The notes under the pieces are model-generated. The model was not told the origin of the DNA. It worked only from the letters and a program-made list of their open reading frames with translations, and made no database searches. The translations under genes and the position numbers were made by a program. Positions 47,932 through 60,621 of a stretch of DNA of 64,000 nucleotides are shown here, piece after piece. Each line of letters starts with the position of its first letter. The stretch's first letter is position 1. The DNA is from Floccularia luteovirens (taxonomy: Eukaryota; Basidiomycota; Agaricomycetes; Agaricales; Squamanitaceae), in contig VSJF01000015.1 in NCBI GenBank assembly GCA_009739215.1, positions 124,001-188,000 of the forward strand, read 5' to 3'.

Positions 47932-49291
47932 ATGGGAGCAGGCAAGAACAAATGGACAGCAAACAGTATGATTGGTGAGTCCCCATCCCCACCCCACCCC
48001 CCCTTTGTTATGCTCGTGTGCCATTTGGGCGGACGTGTGAAGATGGACGCTGAGTCACGGTTCTGGTCCCTGAAGCTGGTGCTGGAGGCGGTCTCGTAGC
48101 TAGCGTTGCAACTTGCCCACTGGACGTTGTCAAAACGAAATTGCAAGCACAACGAGCGATTCCCGGGCAGGAAGGATATCAAGGTATTCTTGGTATGTAC
48201 ATTATTCCTGAATGTTTCTTGTAAACAAAAGCAGCTCATATAACTAAAACCAGGAACCGTCAAAACTATTCTTCGAGATAACGGACTTCGCGGTTTATAT
48301 CGTGGTCTTGGGCCAACAATATTAGGCTACTTACCAACATGGGCAATCTATTTTGCAGTGTATGATGGTATAAAGACTATTTTTGGTGAACCTCCAATGG
48401 GTCTTACTTCGAGAGAGCGACTCTACCCAGCAGCTCAGGTGAAGGGGTATCAACCTGTAATGCGCGAGCACCCATGGTCACTCCATATCTTATCCGCAAT
48501 GACGGCTGGAGCAGCTAGCACAATTTGTACTAATCCACTGTGGGTTATCAAAACACGGTTTATGGTACTGTGCCTTCTTTATCAATTATCCTTATTCAAG
48601 ATGATATTAATCTGGACAGACTCAATCCCCAGAGGAAGTGAGGTATCGACACACCTTGGATGCTGCGCTTACAATATATCGATCGGAGGGTATCCGAGCA
48701 TTCTACCGGGGGCTTTTGCCTAGCATATTAGGCATCCTACACGTTGCCGTACAATTTCCGCTGTATGAACAGTTGAAGCTTTTGGCCCGTGAGTAACGTT
48801 GATTGTGATAAGCTCCCTATTATGGATCAACTCATACCTTAAAAATTAAGAGGGTGAATCAGACGAACCACTTACTAGTCAGACTATCCTCATTTGTTCC
48901 GCGATATCGAAGATGACGGCATCAATCGCAACATACCCGCACGAAGTCGTTCGCACGAGGTTACAAACACAGCGGAGACCATTAGCAGACGACATGTCAT
49001 CAGATGGGATGATTAAACGACACCCGCGGGGCGGCATTATCTATACCACGAAGACGCTTATCATAAAGGAAGGCTGGACAGGGCTATACAAGGGCCTCTC
49101 TGTCAATCTCCTGCGTACTGTGCCTAATAGCGCAGTCACTATGTTGACGTATGTTACCCACATTCTATACCTCTACTCCTTTTTTTCTATCTTGGTTTAC
49201 ACGTGTCCTTATTCGATCTGACCGAATCTGTTTTTATTTTCATTATAGATATGAACTGCTTATGAGACACCTTTCGTCGCGGACTTCTTGA
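47932..49291 (+). CDS. Mitochondrial carrier family protein (NAD/folate/FAD-carrier-like)
   Basis: Six-helix transporter of the mitochondrial inner membrane. Six exons join in frame to 326 residues: 47932-47974, 48076-48192, 48254-48564, 48620-48788, 48851-49148, 49249-49291. All three carrier repeats show their signature: CPLDVVKTKLQAQ, NPLWVIKTRF and YPHEVVRTRLQTQ. Each repeat also has its downstream Gly-rich segment (LRGLYRGLGPTILGYLP, IRAFYRGLLPSILGIL, WTGLYKGLSVNLLRTVPNSA). PTWAIYFAVYD and the Trp in the second signature (PLW) are typical of the NAD+ (Ndt1/Yia6), FAD/folate (Flx1) and pyrimidine-nucleotide subgroup, so transport of a nucleotide-type cofactor is likely. I cannot choose among them. 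An upstream in-frame start is possible. No breaks were found. Confidence 0.9.
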
Positions 49292-51729
49292 TACAATAAA
49301 CGTGTATATACTGCGGTGACCACAGAGACATGGATATATAGACTGTCTGGCATTGTAACATTACCCTCCAAACCACCCCGATTTTTTTTACCCCTTTCCT
49401 CATCCCCCTATCACTTCTTTATGCTCCAGCACATAACCATCTCACGACTCCAAGACTCTCTCACAATGTGTATTCTCCTCACGCTTTTCTTTACAATACA
49501 ACACGTACTTACAAATTTTTTTTTTCCATTCGCCATCGGTGTTCTCATAGTTATAGTCTCAAAACCTTGCTGAAGCCATAGGTTTTTCCCCGCAGCATAC
49601 CATATATCTCATTTTAAAGGGTTTGTTTATTGCCCTTGATCAGTTATATATAATTAACAACTCCAGAATGAAAATACCGATTGTATTATTTTGCTTTATA
49701 AGTTGTGTGCGATTTTTTTCCCCTTCACAAAAGTGAAAAAGTGAAAAAGAAACTTGATCAACATGTGCTAAAAAGAGCTAAAGACATGATGTATTGATCA
49801 TCTACTTACAATCCGATCGAAATCTGCTGCTGTCATGTTGACGTAGGTATAAGTACTACTACATAAAGTAAAAATTGTTCAAGGTCTGCGATCTCAACAA
49901 CCCAACGACCCTTGCAATTGGGCCTCGAGGCCCGAATTCGCATCAATAAGAAAAAGCCGTAATGAGTTTAAAAAACTTCTCCAAAACTTTTGTGTGTGAA
50001 AAATGGGAGAACATATAATATTTGTGGTATGTGACAGATCTAGACACTGACAGGAGGATCGTTGTGAATGACATGGACACGCTTACACGGGTATTCTATG
50101 TGACTTGAAGAAGATGCCTGCCACCCAAATAAAATGATGACGATGACGATGATGACGATGAGTGCCCTTACAAGTACAACGTCATGATCACGACATCACA
50201 AAATGGCCGCCCATACCTATTTTTATACATAACTACTGTAAGTATGTAAAACACTATTTCGTACTAACTATAGAGGTAACTCATAACTCAGCTTTGGACT
50301 CATGTGTATGAAGAATTTGCAAGTATACATTTTAAAAAAAATGCAGAATCGATATATGTATTACAAGATGAAGAAGACAATAAACGGAAAGAAAAGGAAA
50401 AGAAAAGAAAAAGGAGTGTACGTGGTTGATTTCAGATTTAGATGCCAGTAGATCATAGGGTATCACGAAGTAAGTGACTCAGTACAAGTATTATTTCCAG
50501 CCCGTACCATAGGAACTCGATGCCCGCTAGCCGTACAAGAAACAGAAGGCTATGAAATGCCATATTTATAAGCAAACATTGATAATTAAGTAGTTGAGAA
50601 ATCAGCAAGCCTACTTACATATATGATTTTTTTGATTATCTGATTGGGGGGGGAGGAAGTTCTCGGGTGTCTGAGTAATCCAATTCCCGCCATTTCTAAT
50701 ATCATATATATAGCCCATCAAAAGCAGAAGTAACAAAAGTGCAGCGCACTCACAGCTAACCCATCAGTGAGATAATTGTAGTACCAGCAGTGTTGGGTGG
50801 TGTGGTAGAGAAAACAATTTCAATTAAACAACTCTTTCTCATTAACATCCAGCCGTGGTTCTATGCCCCACTTTGCTCTGAGGGTAAGGAGAAAGAAGAA
50901 AAAAGGATACTTGGTAGTGATAAGGTATGGTACGTTGTTCTCTCTATGTACAACCAATTCCAAAAGTGGAAAGTCTGGTGGATGGGGGGGCGGGGGTTTT
51001 AAAAAACAAACGGTGGAGGGGGGCATCCCGGGGGTAGAAGTGATAATAATAAAGACAGGTGCAAAACATGGTCTTGAACGAAAGGAACTGTAAAAGTCAG
51101 AGTTGCGGAGAAGTGTGAAGAGTAAAGGCGGTCGGATGAAACGTACTAAATAGTATGCGGGTGATGAAGTAGTCATACGTAATGAGAAAGGCGGCGAGGG
51201 GGAGAAGGGGGGCAAAAGGTGTAAATGAGCGCAACTATAACACGCCAAAAGGTATAAATTTGAGGGTAATAAGTTTTGTTCAGATGGTCCACAAAGGAAA
51301 AAAAAAAAAGGAAAGACTATGTAATGCACGAGCGGAATAGGGGTTTGATGGAGGGCGAATGGAATGAAGGTGAAGGAAAAGACGTGACGGGATAACAGAA
51401 CCAGGGGTTTGGGGAGGGGTTGCGTTGATGGGATGTGGGAACAAGACTAAAGCACAAATGTAGTTGAATGACAAGAGTATAAGATAATGAAGAGGTTGCA
51501 GATGCGGGTGAAATCCATGACAGCGACAGGGGATGCGAAGGAAAAGATTATAGTTGGCTACATATTCCGCATAGGCATAGTCACAGCGGCAGGACGTGGG
51601 TGTTTGTGGTAAGGATGAACACAAAAAACATGCAGAAAAAAAGAGACCAAACAGTAAGCATAAAATTAGAGGAACGAGAAGAAGCTATACCGAGGCTATT
51701 AATCCTCGTGAGATGCAGGCTAGCATCGT
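49292..51729. other. Gene-free region, convergent 3' flanks
   Basis: About 2.4 kb without a supported gene between two converging genes. It contains poly-purine and poly-pyrimidine runs (50390-50410, 51180-51300) and a short GATGAC-type tandem repeat near 50130-50162. Long open frames on the minus strand (50820-51624) are composition artefacts of CT-rich sequence and probably 3' UTR of the membrane protein gene. Confidence 0.5.
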
Positions 51730-53283
51730 TCATCGTGTCGTGTCCACGGAATCGTCCAATTTTTCTACTTTGACACCCCTAGACGAACCCACACTCCTAA
51801 TATCCCGCCCCTCTTCGGCCAATTCCCGATTGATCAACTGCTCCTTTTCTTCTGGATGTGTTGGACTGTCCCCTTCATCATCCCGCAAAATCAGGCTTGC
51901 GCAACATGTTCCGGAATACATCGGCCATTAACGCCGCGTCAGCACCGCTGAACGGACCTGGATCGCCTGCACTCCCTGTCCGAGATACTGTTGATGCTCC
52001 ATCGTGCATTACCACACTCGATAGGCCCTGCCCACCTACCCCTGATCCACTTTGTCCATGTACAGAGCCGCCAGACCGAGGAGGTGGTAAAAGAGTGGGC
52101 CCAGCCATCACCGGTGAGCTCTGAGCGGCGTTCGCCATCATTGGAGATGCGGAACCGATCGAAGTTACGGTTCGAATCGAGGTCTTCTTGAGCTCTCCGA
52201 CGTATACGTCGGATAATAAGGAACGCGAGAATCCCAAGGGCAACGATGGCGAGGAATCCCAGTACCACAATTACAGCTATTGCCCAGTGAGGAAAGCCAG
52301 AGTCGGCTTTAGGTGATTGCAAACTTCCACTTGCTGAAGAAAGGCTGGTTGTACTAGTCGATGTAGGTGGAGTTGTGGGCAAGGGTGAGGATGTATGAGA
52401 AGCCTGTGCAGCAACAGATGCAGAAGACAGCAGAGGCCCTGGAAGCGGAAGCAGAGGAAGCAGATTGAGATGCAACAACAAAATCAGCGAAACGTAGTTT
52501 CTGGTGTAACATTACAAATTTATTAGGTTTCATGAACTGATCCGCGAAACAGATTACGATCACTCACGAACAGCAGAAAACGTTGGTTGGGCTATTTCGT
52601 CGCCATCAATAGGATTGTCACTCCGGTTGATGACCCAGAAGAATGGAAAACTAGAATTACTACCATCCCAGTCGGCTCCATCCTTACCCCACCAAGAATC
52701 ATTGACCTGGGCAGTGATTATACCCGCTTGGTTGGTAGGATTTCTACAATTACGAAAATGCAGTACTTGATCACGGGAATCAGCACGAAACAGAGCGATG
52801 TCAACAAGATTTGTTTGAGTGAGCTCTGGCCGACGGGAGTTCCCTGGATCGAAGAAATAAAATATTAGAGTGAGGGGATGGTTAGGAAAATGCGGAGATT
52901 AAATGGAGGGTTGAACGCACAGACGAACGATGCCCACTGATGTTGGGGAATTATTGTGTCTGCACTTGGAAAACATGAGATAATATTGTTCCCAGAGTTG
53001 AACTGACAGTCCGTAAGAGCTTGTTCTGTCATATGTGGAGCATGTGGGAATGTTTGTGGAGGGATGAGAAAGACGCGACGCGCAATTGCAAAAGCATAGA
53101 TTACGCACCGACATCGCTTTTGTCAAACTGGCGTGTAGACAAGTATGGTTCGTGGTTGCCGTCCGGCTCATCGTCATCAACTCTCCTTCGCTTCGCTAAT
53201 CTGCGGGGAAACGAAGAAGGGGGAATTGCTTGAAGGACATCTTGAGGGGGCGGGGAGTTATTGTCGCAGGGAATGAACGACAT
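51730..53283 (-). pseudogene. Single-pass membrane protein with two frameshifts
   Basis: Minus-strand gene of a basidiomycete family with an extracellular domain, a Ser/Thr-rich stalk, one transmembrane helix and a cytoplasmic tail. Exons begin at 53283. The ectodomain reads ALTDCQFNSGNNIISCFPS, QHQWASFVWNSRRPELTQ, VDIALFRADSRDQVLHF, AGIITAQVNDSWWG and SFPFFWVINRSDNP. A stalk follows (TTPPTSTSTTSLSSASG), then the helix WAIAVIVVLGFLAIVALGIL. The tail keeps the family segments FSGADAALMADVFRNMLRKP and ELAEEGRDIRSVGSSRGV, but in two other frames: one extra base is needed between about 52200 and 52130 and another near 51888 (GCGGGATGATGAA). No intron fits either place. No signal peptide precedes the ectodomain in the frame I see, so a first exon may be missing. 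Function is unknown. Confidence 0.65.
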
Positions 53284-55306
53284 GATGAAGTAGATTAAGG
53301 TAAAGGGAGAAATGTAAGGAGTACAAGGAGGTAATATTGGTTCAACTGTGCGAAAAGATCCTCAAAATTGCCGAGATACAACTCGCATAATCCAGCAGAC
53401 AGAAGAGTTCCAAGCGAAGAGGTGAAGCTCCTTTTTATGAGAGAGCAACGACAACAACAACGAAGGAGTGGTGCTGGAAGACGTTCTGAACGACGTGGAG
53501 AAGCAGAACTGCAGAGAGCGTGGCGACGGAAAGCAAAAAGATGGCCAAGGCTTTTCCTTCTCAACCAAACACATACAAATCTTACTTTTCGCTTTCCCAC
53601 GACTGCAGGACTCCAGGTACCCCCACCATATTACGTCTTGCTTTCTCCCGCTTATGTTTTTCCAGTAATCTGAGATTGAATGCAAACAATTGTCATACCG
53701 ATGTGCATGTGGCTGGGGTCTCTCAAAGCACGCTCGTGGTGCATGGAACTGTGTGAAATCCTTCTTGCGACGTCACAGAATTGCCTCCTTGATGCTCTTC
53801 GCTTGTGCTTGAATATCACCCGAACTGTTTCCTATCTTTCATTTTATCAATAGACTGTCTCCAACACATCATCATAGTTGTCATATCCTTTGCAGCATGA
53901 TCATAGTACACATGTGTCAGCGCTATCAATATCTGTCCTGCCAGTTGTACTGCATATATCATCTCAGATGCCTGATATCTAAAATAGACATCCACACCCC
54001 CTCCTGTTCCTCATATATGTACTTGGGTTTTCGTAGCCTCATGTATACGCTTTTTGGGGTTCCAATCACATCTTCGCGTTATCAGCGCCATTTTACTTCC
54101 TTGGGTCATCGAAAGACGCCACCCTTTATTACGTCAGCTTTTGTACCTTACCCCCTCCAAAAATGGTATCATTAACAACAACTTCCGCATCCCCGCATAT
54201 TTCTCACTCAGTCCAATCTTCCCTCTATCCCCTCCACTTACCGCGAGTTTTTTTGAACTTCGGGACTCCGCGGTTTATGAGTCGTGAGGCTACAGACATA
54301 CTCGTTTGTTTCTTAAAATTACCTAGTGTTTTATTTTTATTGAAGAGCTTTTATTTTGAACCTCTGTCTAAATGCGTGACCGAGCTATTCCGATCGATCA
54401 CACGTCTCCTTCGCACGTGGTTATTGAGAGACTTTGCAGGTTATGTCAATCATAACATGAAAACGTGGAAAGAAATTTCCGTTTAGCCACAGATCCTTTA
54501 GCAAAGATAGTCAGAAAAGGGGGACCAACGATACGAATCAAGTATGTTTATCTTATAAGTATTATTAAGCCTGGGTTTTTTTTGTATTCGAAACCCTTTA
54601 CATCAATTTCATTTCCAGAAAATTCTGATGCTGCGCGTACATAAAACAAGAAGAAAAAAACTACCAAGCGTTAAACTGATTTTTAATCTTGATACAGGCA
54701 ATAAAAGAACAACGTGCAATGATGTGTACCTGTTTGATTGGGCGTGTGTGTTGTGAAGATCACAGATGTTTGCTCCTTATTTTTAACTTGTCATCTTTTT
54801 TACCACGCAACCAACATGTTTCGAAGCTTTCAAAAGATGCGCGCCCGGGAGTAATCCTCACGGTGCTGGTAAAACAATGAGTTTGTACTTCAAGACAGTA
54901 TAATGTAATCGTAAATTGTGGTGATGGTTGCCCCAACACGTGCCAAGATGAACGAAGCACAATGTACCCATATGCTTATCTTGCAAAGAACGATATGATA
55001 ATCTCATGTAACAGTACAAAACAAAAAGGGGTGGGAGATTCGGTAAGTTCTCAGCTCCTCATGTACATGGTTTAATAAAGGTCATATGTTATGTTCAGTT
55101 CTTTTTTCCTTTCCTTTCACCCAATCACCAGACCAGGAAGAACACCCACTCATATATATATATTTGCACTGTGGATAAACGAACACACCTTCTCCACTCT
55201 CATGGGGTCAGTCATGCACTCATGCGCAGACAAAGACGGATTCCCGGCGTCCCGTTCTAGAGTATCTAGAAGGTGTGATAGTAGGACTGAGTAAACTGCG
55301 AATAGA
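53284..55306. other. Intergenic region, nothing recognised
   Basis: About 2 kb between divergent genes. Short frames only. The left end (53290-53400) is probably the leader of the membrane protein gene, and the right end the carboxylesterase promoter. Confidence 0.5.
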
Positions 55307-55314
55307 TATAAAAG
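55307..55314 (+). promoter_or_regulatory. TATA box of the carboxylesterase gene
   Basis: TATAAAAG, 71 bases upstream of the start codon, followed by a short A/C-rich leader; good position for a fungal core promoter. Confidence 0.65.
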
Positions 55315-55377
55315 ACTACTCACTCGCTTTTTGTCGTGGAAATAAAGACATACCTTGGCAAAAAAATACCCACGACC

Positions 55378-57779
55378 ATGATGAACTTGAAGATAACCCT
55401 TGCTTTACTCGCAATCGGCGCAAAAAGCACACTAACGGCTAGCCAAAGGATTGGGACCACGGTCTCTCTTGATTGTCAGTAGATTAGAAAGAACATGCCC
55501 TTATATTCGATTTGTATATGTATGTTCACACATCTGGTGTTATACTTACAGATGGAACCTTCACGGGCTCTGAGAACCCAACGACGGGCATAATTTCCTT
55601 CCGGGGCGTACGATTTGCAGACGCACCTATAGGAAACTTGAGGTGGCGCGCACCGATAGTACCCCCATCTACGCATTTGGGAAACGTTAATGCCACTGAG
55701 GTGCGCAAAAGCTTCTTTTTTTGTCACTAATTTTCTCGGCACCGAAATAAAAAATTTGATGCACTTACAACCTCCGGCGGAAATATCAAGTTCGCGAATA
55801 TATGCATTCAAACGACACAACAAACAGTAACTCCCGGTACATCGGAGGATTGTCTCTTCGGAAACGTAAGATTAAAAACTTCGCCTTTACCCTGCTTGAT
55901 CTACAAGCAGCTCATTCGTTGCGAACTAAAAAACATCCTTTAGGTTAACATACCGATCAATACGAAACAGGGAGACCAGCTTCCTGTCATGGTTTGGTTC
56001 CATGGTGGGCATAATACAGCTTGCAGTCTGATGACATACACTCTGAAGCAAACCTTGTCTGTGGTTAAGGTGGCGGATTCCAAGCTGGAAGCACACATGA
56101 CGCTCCACCGGAAAAGCTAATGCAATCTTCAGCAAACCCATTGATATTCGTATCCTTCGAGTACCGCTTGGGACAGTTCGGGTTTCTTGGTAATAACATT
56201 TCCCTAAAATAGAGTTGTTTTTTGTTTCTCATGAACTGTCAACATACAGGAGGTCCGCTCGTGCATTCAGACGGTGTCGCTAATGCGGGTTTGTTAGATC
56301 AAGTAAGTACGTTACAAATACCACGAATAAAGAAACACTAATTGATGGTTGCGTCAAAAAAAATTTGATAGAGAGCCGCACTACGCTGGGTCCAGAGATA
56401 CATCCACCAATTCGGGGGTGATAGTAGGCAAGTACAGTAATCCAACCCGTGACAACCGGGGACTTGAGATTGATTAATCATTTATTCAACATTAGCCGTG
56501 TGACGATTTGGGGTGAATCTGCTGGTGCGGGGTCCACAATGTTCCATGTGCGTGCAAGCGTCAATTTTCTTTTTTCGCATATTTTCGCTTGGGTTCTGAT
56601 TTGACGTCGTTATGAAATTCCTAGCTCGTGGGGAATGGAGGGAATAATGAGGGGTTGTTTCGCGCTGCGATGGGAGATAGTCCATCACTTAACACTATGC
56701 CATTGTTCAATGAGCCATACGACGAGAATATATTCACCCAATTCGCCGCCTTTGCGTAAGTCTTGCATTGAGTGGTGTATTCCATCGTATACAATTACAT
56801 CTGTAGGGGTTGTGCAGACCAAGGAGCAAGGACGATGGCATGCTTACGATCAGCAAGTAGTGCCACACTAACGCGTGCGGGGAGTCAAACAATCGGTGCG
56901 CGCTCGTCTACACTATTCGTCTTTGCACCATTTGTGGACGGCACATTCATCCGTGAAAGACCCGTGGAAGCATTCAGGAATGGACACTTTGCTCGAGTTC
57001 CTGTCTTGTTTGGGTGCGTAGCAAAACTGTTTCATCTCGTTTCGAGGGAAAAACAATGATTGAAAATTTAGATCAAATACAAATGAGGGCGCACATTGGT
57101 CGGCAGAACTGCCTGACGCATCAGCAAACACATCCATGCCCAATGCTACCGAGACAACCGTGTTCAATTTCATAAGAGGGCAATATCCCAATTTCACAGT
57201 TGCTGCTGTTACCCGTGCATTTGAGCTGTACCCACTGAATGTGTTCAATGGATCATTCAGTTTACAAGGTCAGCAAATGTATGGAGAAGCTAGGTATATC
57301 TGTACTGCCGCGATGATCACCGGAGCTGTTAGTGCGAGTGGGCAGAAAGCGTTCCAGTTCCAGTACGTCATGGATTTTCATTTTCGATGCATGTGGTAAC
57401 CAAATCAATAAAAAGCTATGATAATCCACATTTGGGATCCGACCATGGGAACGACCTTCAAGCATTCTTCCAGAATCCAGCAGGAGCAGACGCAGCAGAC
57501 GAGGCATTATTTGAGACGATGAGAGAATTTTGGACCTCCTTTGTTGTTGGTGGAAATCCCGAAACTCGAACTAGTGGAACAGCACAGTGGGCAGTCAGTG
57601 TTTCTTCATATTTTGTGCCTCTTCCTTTTAATTGAATTCGAATCTAGCCCGTTAATGACAGAGACGGAAGTCCGAGAATACTTCTGCACCCAGCTGGCAT
57701 TGAGATGGAGGAGATAACACAAGATTTGGGTTCGCATTGTGATTTCTGGCATGGGATTGATGGCGAGTTGCACACGTGA
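55378..57779 (+). CDS. Type-B carboxylesterase/lipase, secreted
   Basis: Alpha/beta hydrolase of the carboxylesterase type-B family, hydrolysing carboxylic esters outside the cell. Thirteen exons join in frame to 533 residues: 55378-55474, 55552-55700, 55791-55865, 55944-56004, 56070-56189, 56250-56302, 56372-56427, 56496-56547, 56625-56755, 56807-57013, 57072-57362, 57416-57593, 57648-57779. A signal peptide leads (MMNLKITLALLAIGAKSTLT). Landmarks: SFRGVRFADAPIGNLRW, SEDCLFGNVNIPI, the oxyanion loop FHGGGFQAG, nucleophile elbow WGESAGAGS, catalytic Glu in SNTNEGA and catalytic His in GSDHGNDL. Intron 7 begins GCAAGT (GC-AG, 56428-56495) and three introns are only 51-53 nt. All catalytic residues are present and no breaks were found. 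Substrate is unknown. Confidence 0.93.
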
Positions 57780-57939
57780 AGTTAGAGGTTAGAATCCGGA
57801 GAGTTCGTTATGTCAATGTTCAAACGTTCAAAATTGGATGAATGATGTGAGCCACGTGATCCGAACTGCACACATATAAGTCACATGATCGAAACATCGA
57901 GTAACCGCCTGGGCAGCGGCTATTTACAAGCTGTTGTCA

Positions 57940-60621
57940 ATGACGAGTACGATGACTAGCACAGATAGAGGATATACCGCTCTCTTATCCCATCTTCACT
58001 CATCACAGTCACCTTTGCCATTAGCAACAATACAAGCTGCGCTGGCTCACCACCTCGCCCACCTCTCTCCAATCCCAACACCATTAGCAGCTACAGCAGT
58101 ATCTTCCCCTTTTTATCTATCATCCCCAGTCACTAACCTAAAATTACAATCAATAACAACTGCTTTTCGACATGCATCACATCTGAAATACAGATTACTC
58201 GCGGATGCTGATAAGTCACGCTCCCGGGTAGGAGCGATTTTCGGGAGGAGTGTACAGGCTACTATGGCTTTGTGGACCCGGGATGTTCTTGCTGGAGTGC
58301 AAGGTGGTCATCCAGTCCTCAGGCTGGCATGTTGCTCTGGACTATTGTTGGGTGTCCAGGATTTGAAAGTCGGTGCAAACTCTGAAAAGGCGGAAGGTGT
58401 GGATGTGGGTAGAGTCCGAAGTGCTGTTGAGAACGACGTTGTACTTGCACTAGCAGAGATTATGGACAGATATACATTTGATCTTAGAGCAGAGTCTGCA
58501 CCTGCTGTCATAGAATGGGAGAGGGAATTCCAACCTGCAGTGCAGACAGGTAAGCCAGTTCTTTATTCTTAAACACTCCTGACAAAACCTATCTTTATGT
58601 TCAGATTTTGTGCCTCTTGCTTTGATCATTGCTTCACAATCACTTCCTCTTCTTTCAGAGGAGAAGCTCAAAGCTTTGCCTTTGCATATACTTGCTCGCC
58701 TTCTTACCTCAGCAATCTCCTCAGCTTTCAACTCGGGTACATTTCTCTCAGCGCTCTCTTCATCTATTACGTCCAGTGAGAGTTACAAAATTCATATTCC
58801 TGTAGGTTCATGATACGTCTTTTCATTGTATTGTCGTTATGACTGCTGTATGACAGTCCTCCTCTGCCACATCTCAAACATTACAATCTATGAACAACTC
58901 TCCATTAATGGCTTCAATTGCATCTCTTTCGAAACTTACATCCATCATCCACACGTTACTTCTTGACAGTGATTCTTCGGCCCGCTCGGAGTCTGGTATG
59001 AAAGCTATATTAGAAACAATGAAGAAACTTCGTGATATGGCTCGCAACATCGAAACAGACTGGAGTGCATTATCACTTGCAAGTGTCACTGAAGCTGATA
59101 TTGGTTTGTATCCACTATTCGTTGAGCTAGGAATATAAAACTAATCTTCGAATACAGCTCCAGACTCGAGAGACATGACCAAATCGATTTGGAATACACT
59201 CAAAACGTTCTTATTCTCTAATATAATGCTCGCAGACGCGGTTCTTTCCGAGGTCGTCTTCGTCCCTCCTATACTTCCCTCCCCTTCTTGCCCCATAACT
59301 CCGTCCACACTCGCCTTGGAGACGTTGCACACTTTGTCCCATCTTTCATTTGTCATATCTCAATTTGGAGGGGTCACTAGTACGACTGAGGGTTTCAAAG
59401 AGTTGAAAAAGACATTTTATATTGCTTTAGACATTCTAGCCCGTGGTGATGGGCCGAATGGGGATGAAGGTGCCAAAGCAGAGGTTTATGTGAAGGAATC
59501 ATGCAATCTCCTTCAGGATGGAACTCGGGATATTGGTGAGTCAAATTGATGTGGGGTTACCAAGTGGTTTGTTTTGTTGACACATGGAATTTAAACTAGG
59601 AGTGACAAGAGCGAAGCAGGCATTCGTCCTTGCTGCCATTGAGCAGTTAGTGCCGGTGCTGAGTGAAAAATGTATAGAACAATTTGTTTGGAGTGTGTGT
59701 AGTCCGTGAGTAGCTCTCTCCTTCATATTCCTCTAGCCTGAATCTGCGTTCTGATTTTTATTCACCTACAGACACCTCTCAGAACCTTCCCATCGTGAAA
59801 CATTTGAATCAGCTCATTCGGTTATACTCTCTACATTCGCCTCTCACGCCCAAAAGGCACAACCATCCATGTTCAAGAAAAATAGCACCGACTCAATTTC
59901 ACCTGACCACCCTGAAGAAAAAGAAAGAGAGAAGTTTGTAGTCCGGATGGTACCATTCTACGCTCACTGCCTGATTGAGGCAAGTCCTCAAGTTTCTCAT
60001 CCTAGCAACTACATATAATAACTGCATGCACAGAACTCTGTAGACGACGGACTAAGCACGCCACAACTCTGTTTGGCATACTCCGCGCTTGTGAAGAGTG
60101 CCAGTGCGAGTGCGTTTTCAGTGGTTGGACATACAGATGAAACGTATGCGCTTGCATGGTATTGTGTGGAACTATTACTCGATGCGATCAAGGGACGATC
60201 AGGAAAGCAGCCCACTGAGAAAGCCAAAGGCAAGATGAAAGCGATTACCGATAATGATGATGATAAGGGTGAGCATGAGGGCGAGCATGTGCACAGGTTA
60301 ACTCTGGCTTTGGTGTCCACCGTACCTTCCCTCCCTTTACCGCTTATGTTGCTTGTACTGGATGAGATCAGGGGGCTTCTGGAAGAGACACCTCGCACTG
60401 GGAACTTGGATGGACGTGTAGGAGAAAGAAGAAAAGAAGTTGTGGAAATGCTATTCAAAGAGATTATAGAGAATGTTGGTGATAGAGAGAAGCAAACCGC
60501 GATGGAGTGGTGGTATAAAACCAGACCAGATTTGAATGGAGTCAAGGGAAAGGGCAAGGGCAAGAGGAGTAAGAATGAAGGGAAAGCTGCAGTAGGTGGA
60601 GGAGGATTGGCGAGGTTATAA
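57940..60621 (+). CDS. PEX8: Peroxisomal biogenesis factor 8 (Pex8-like)
   Basis: Pex8 organises the peroxisomal matrix-protein import complex on the lumenal face of the membrane. Seven exons join in frame to 777 residues: 57940-58549, 58605-58801, 58857-59103, 59158-59535, 59600-59705, 59772-59979, 60034-60621. It is helical throughout. Segments that point to the Pex8 family are SAHSVILSTFASHAQ, FYAHCLIENS, STPQLCLAYSALVKSASA, YALAWYCVELLLDAI and the Leu/Pro-rich SLPLPLMLLVLDEIR. The protein ends LARL; its last three residues ARL fit the PTS1 consensus, as expected for a lumenal peroxin. Intron 6 (59980-60032) starts GCAAGT (GC-AG). The family is assigned from memory of fungal Pex8 sequences and the PTS1, so moderately sure. 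A full-length pseudogene (38318-40741) and a 5' stub (29039-29107) exist in this window. Confidence 0.75.

Noticed and set aside
50820..51624. Long minus-strand open frames between the carrier and the membrane protein
   Set aside because: CT-rich, Pro/Ser/Phe-biased translation without motifs; most likely 3' UTR of the membrane protein gene.
53295..53685. Possible signal-peptide exon of the membrane protein gene
   Set aside because: Minus-strand frames here are CT-rich leader-like, and no splice join gives a clean signal peptide with the ectodomain.
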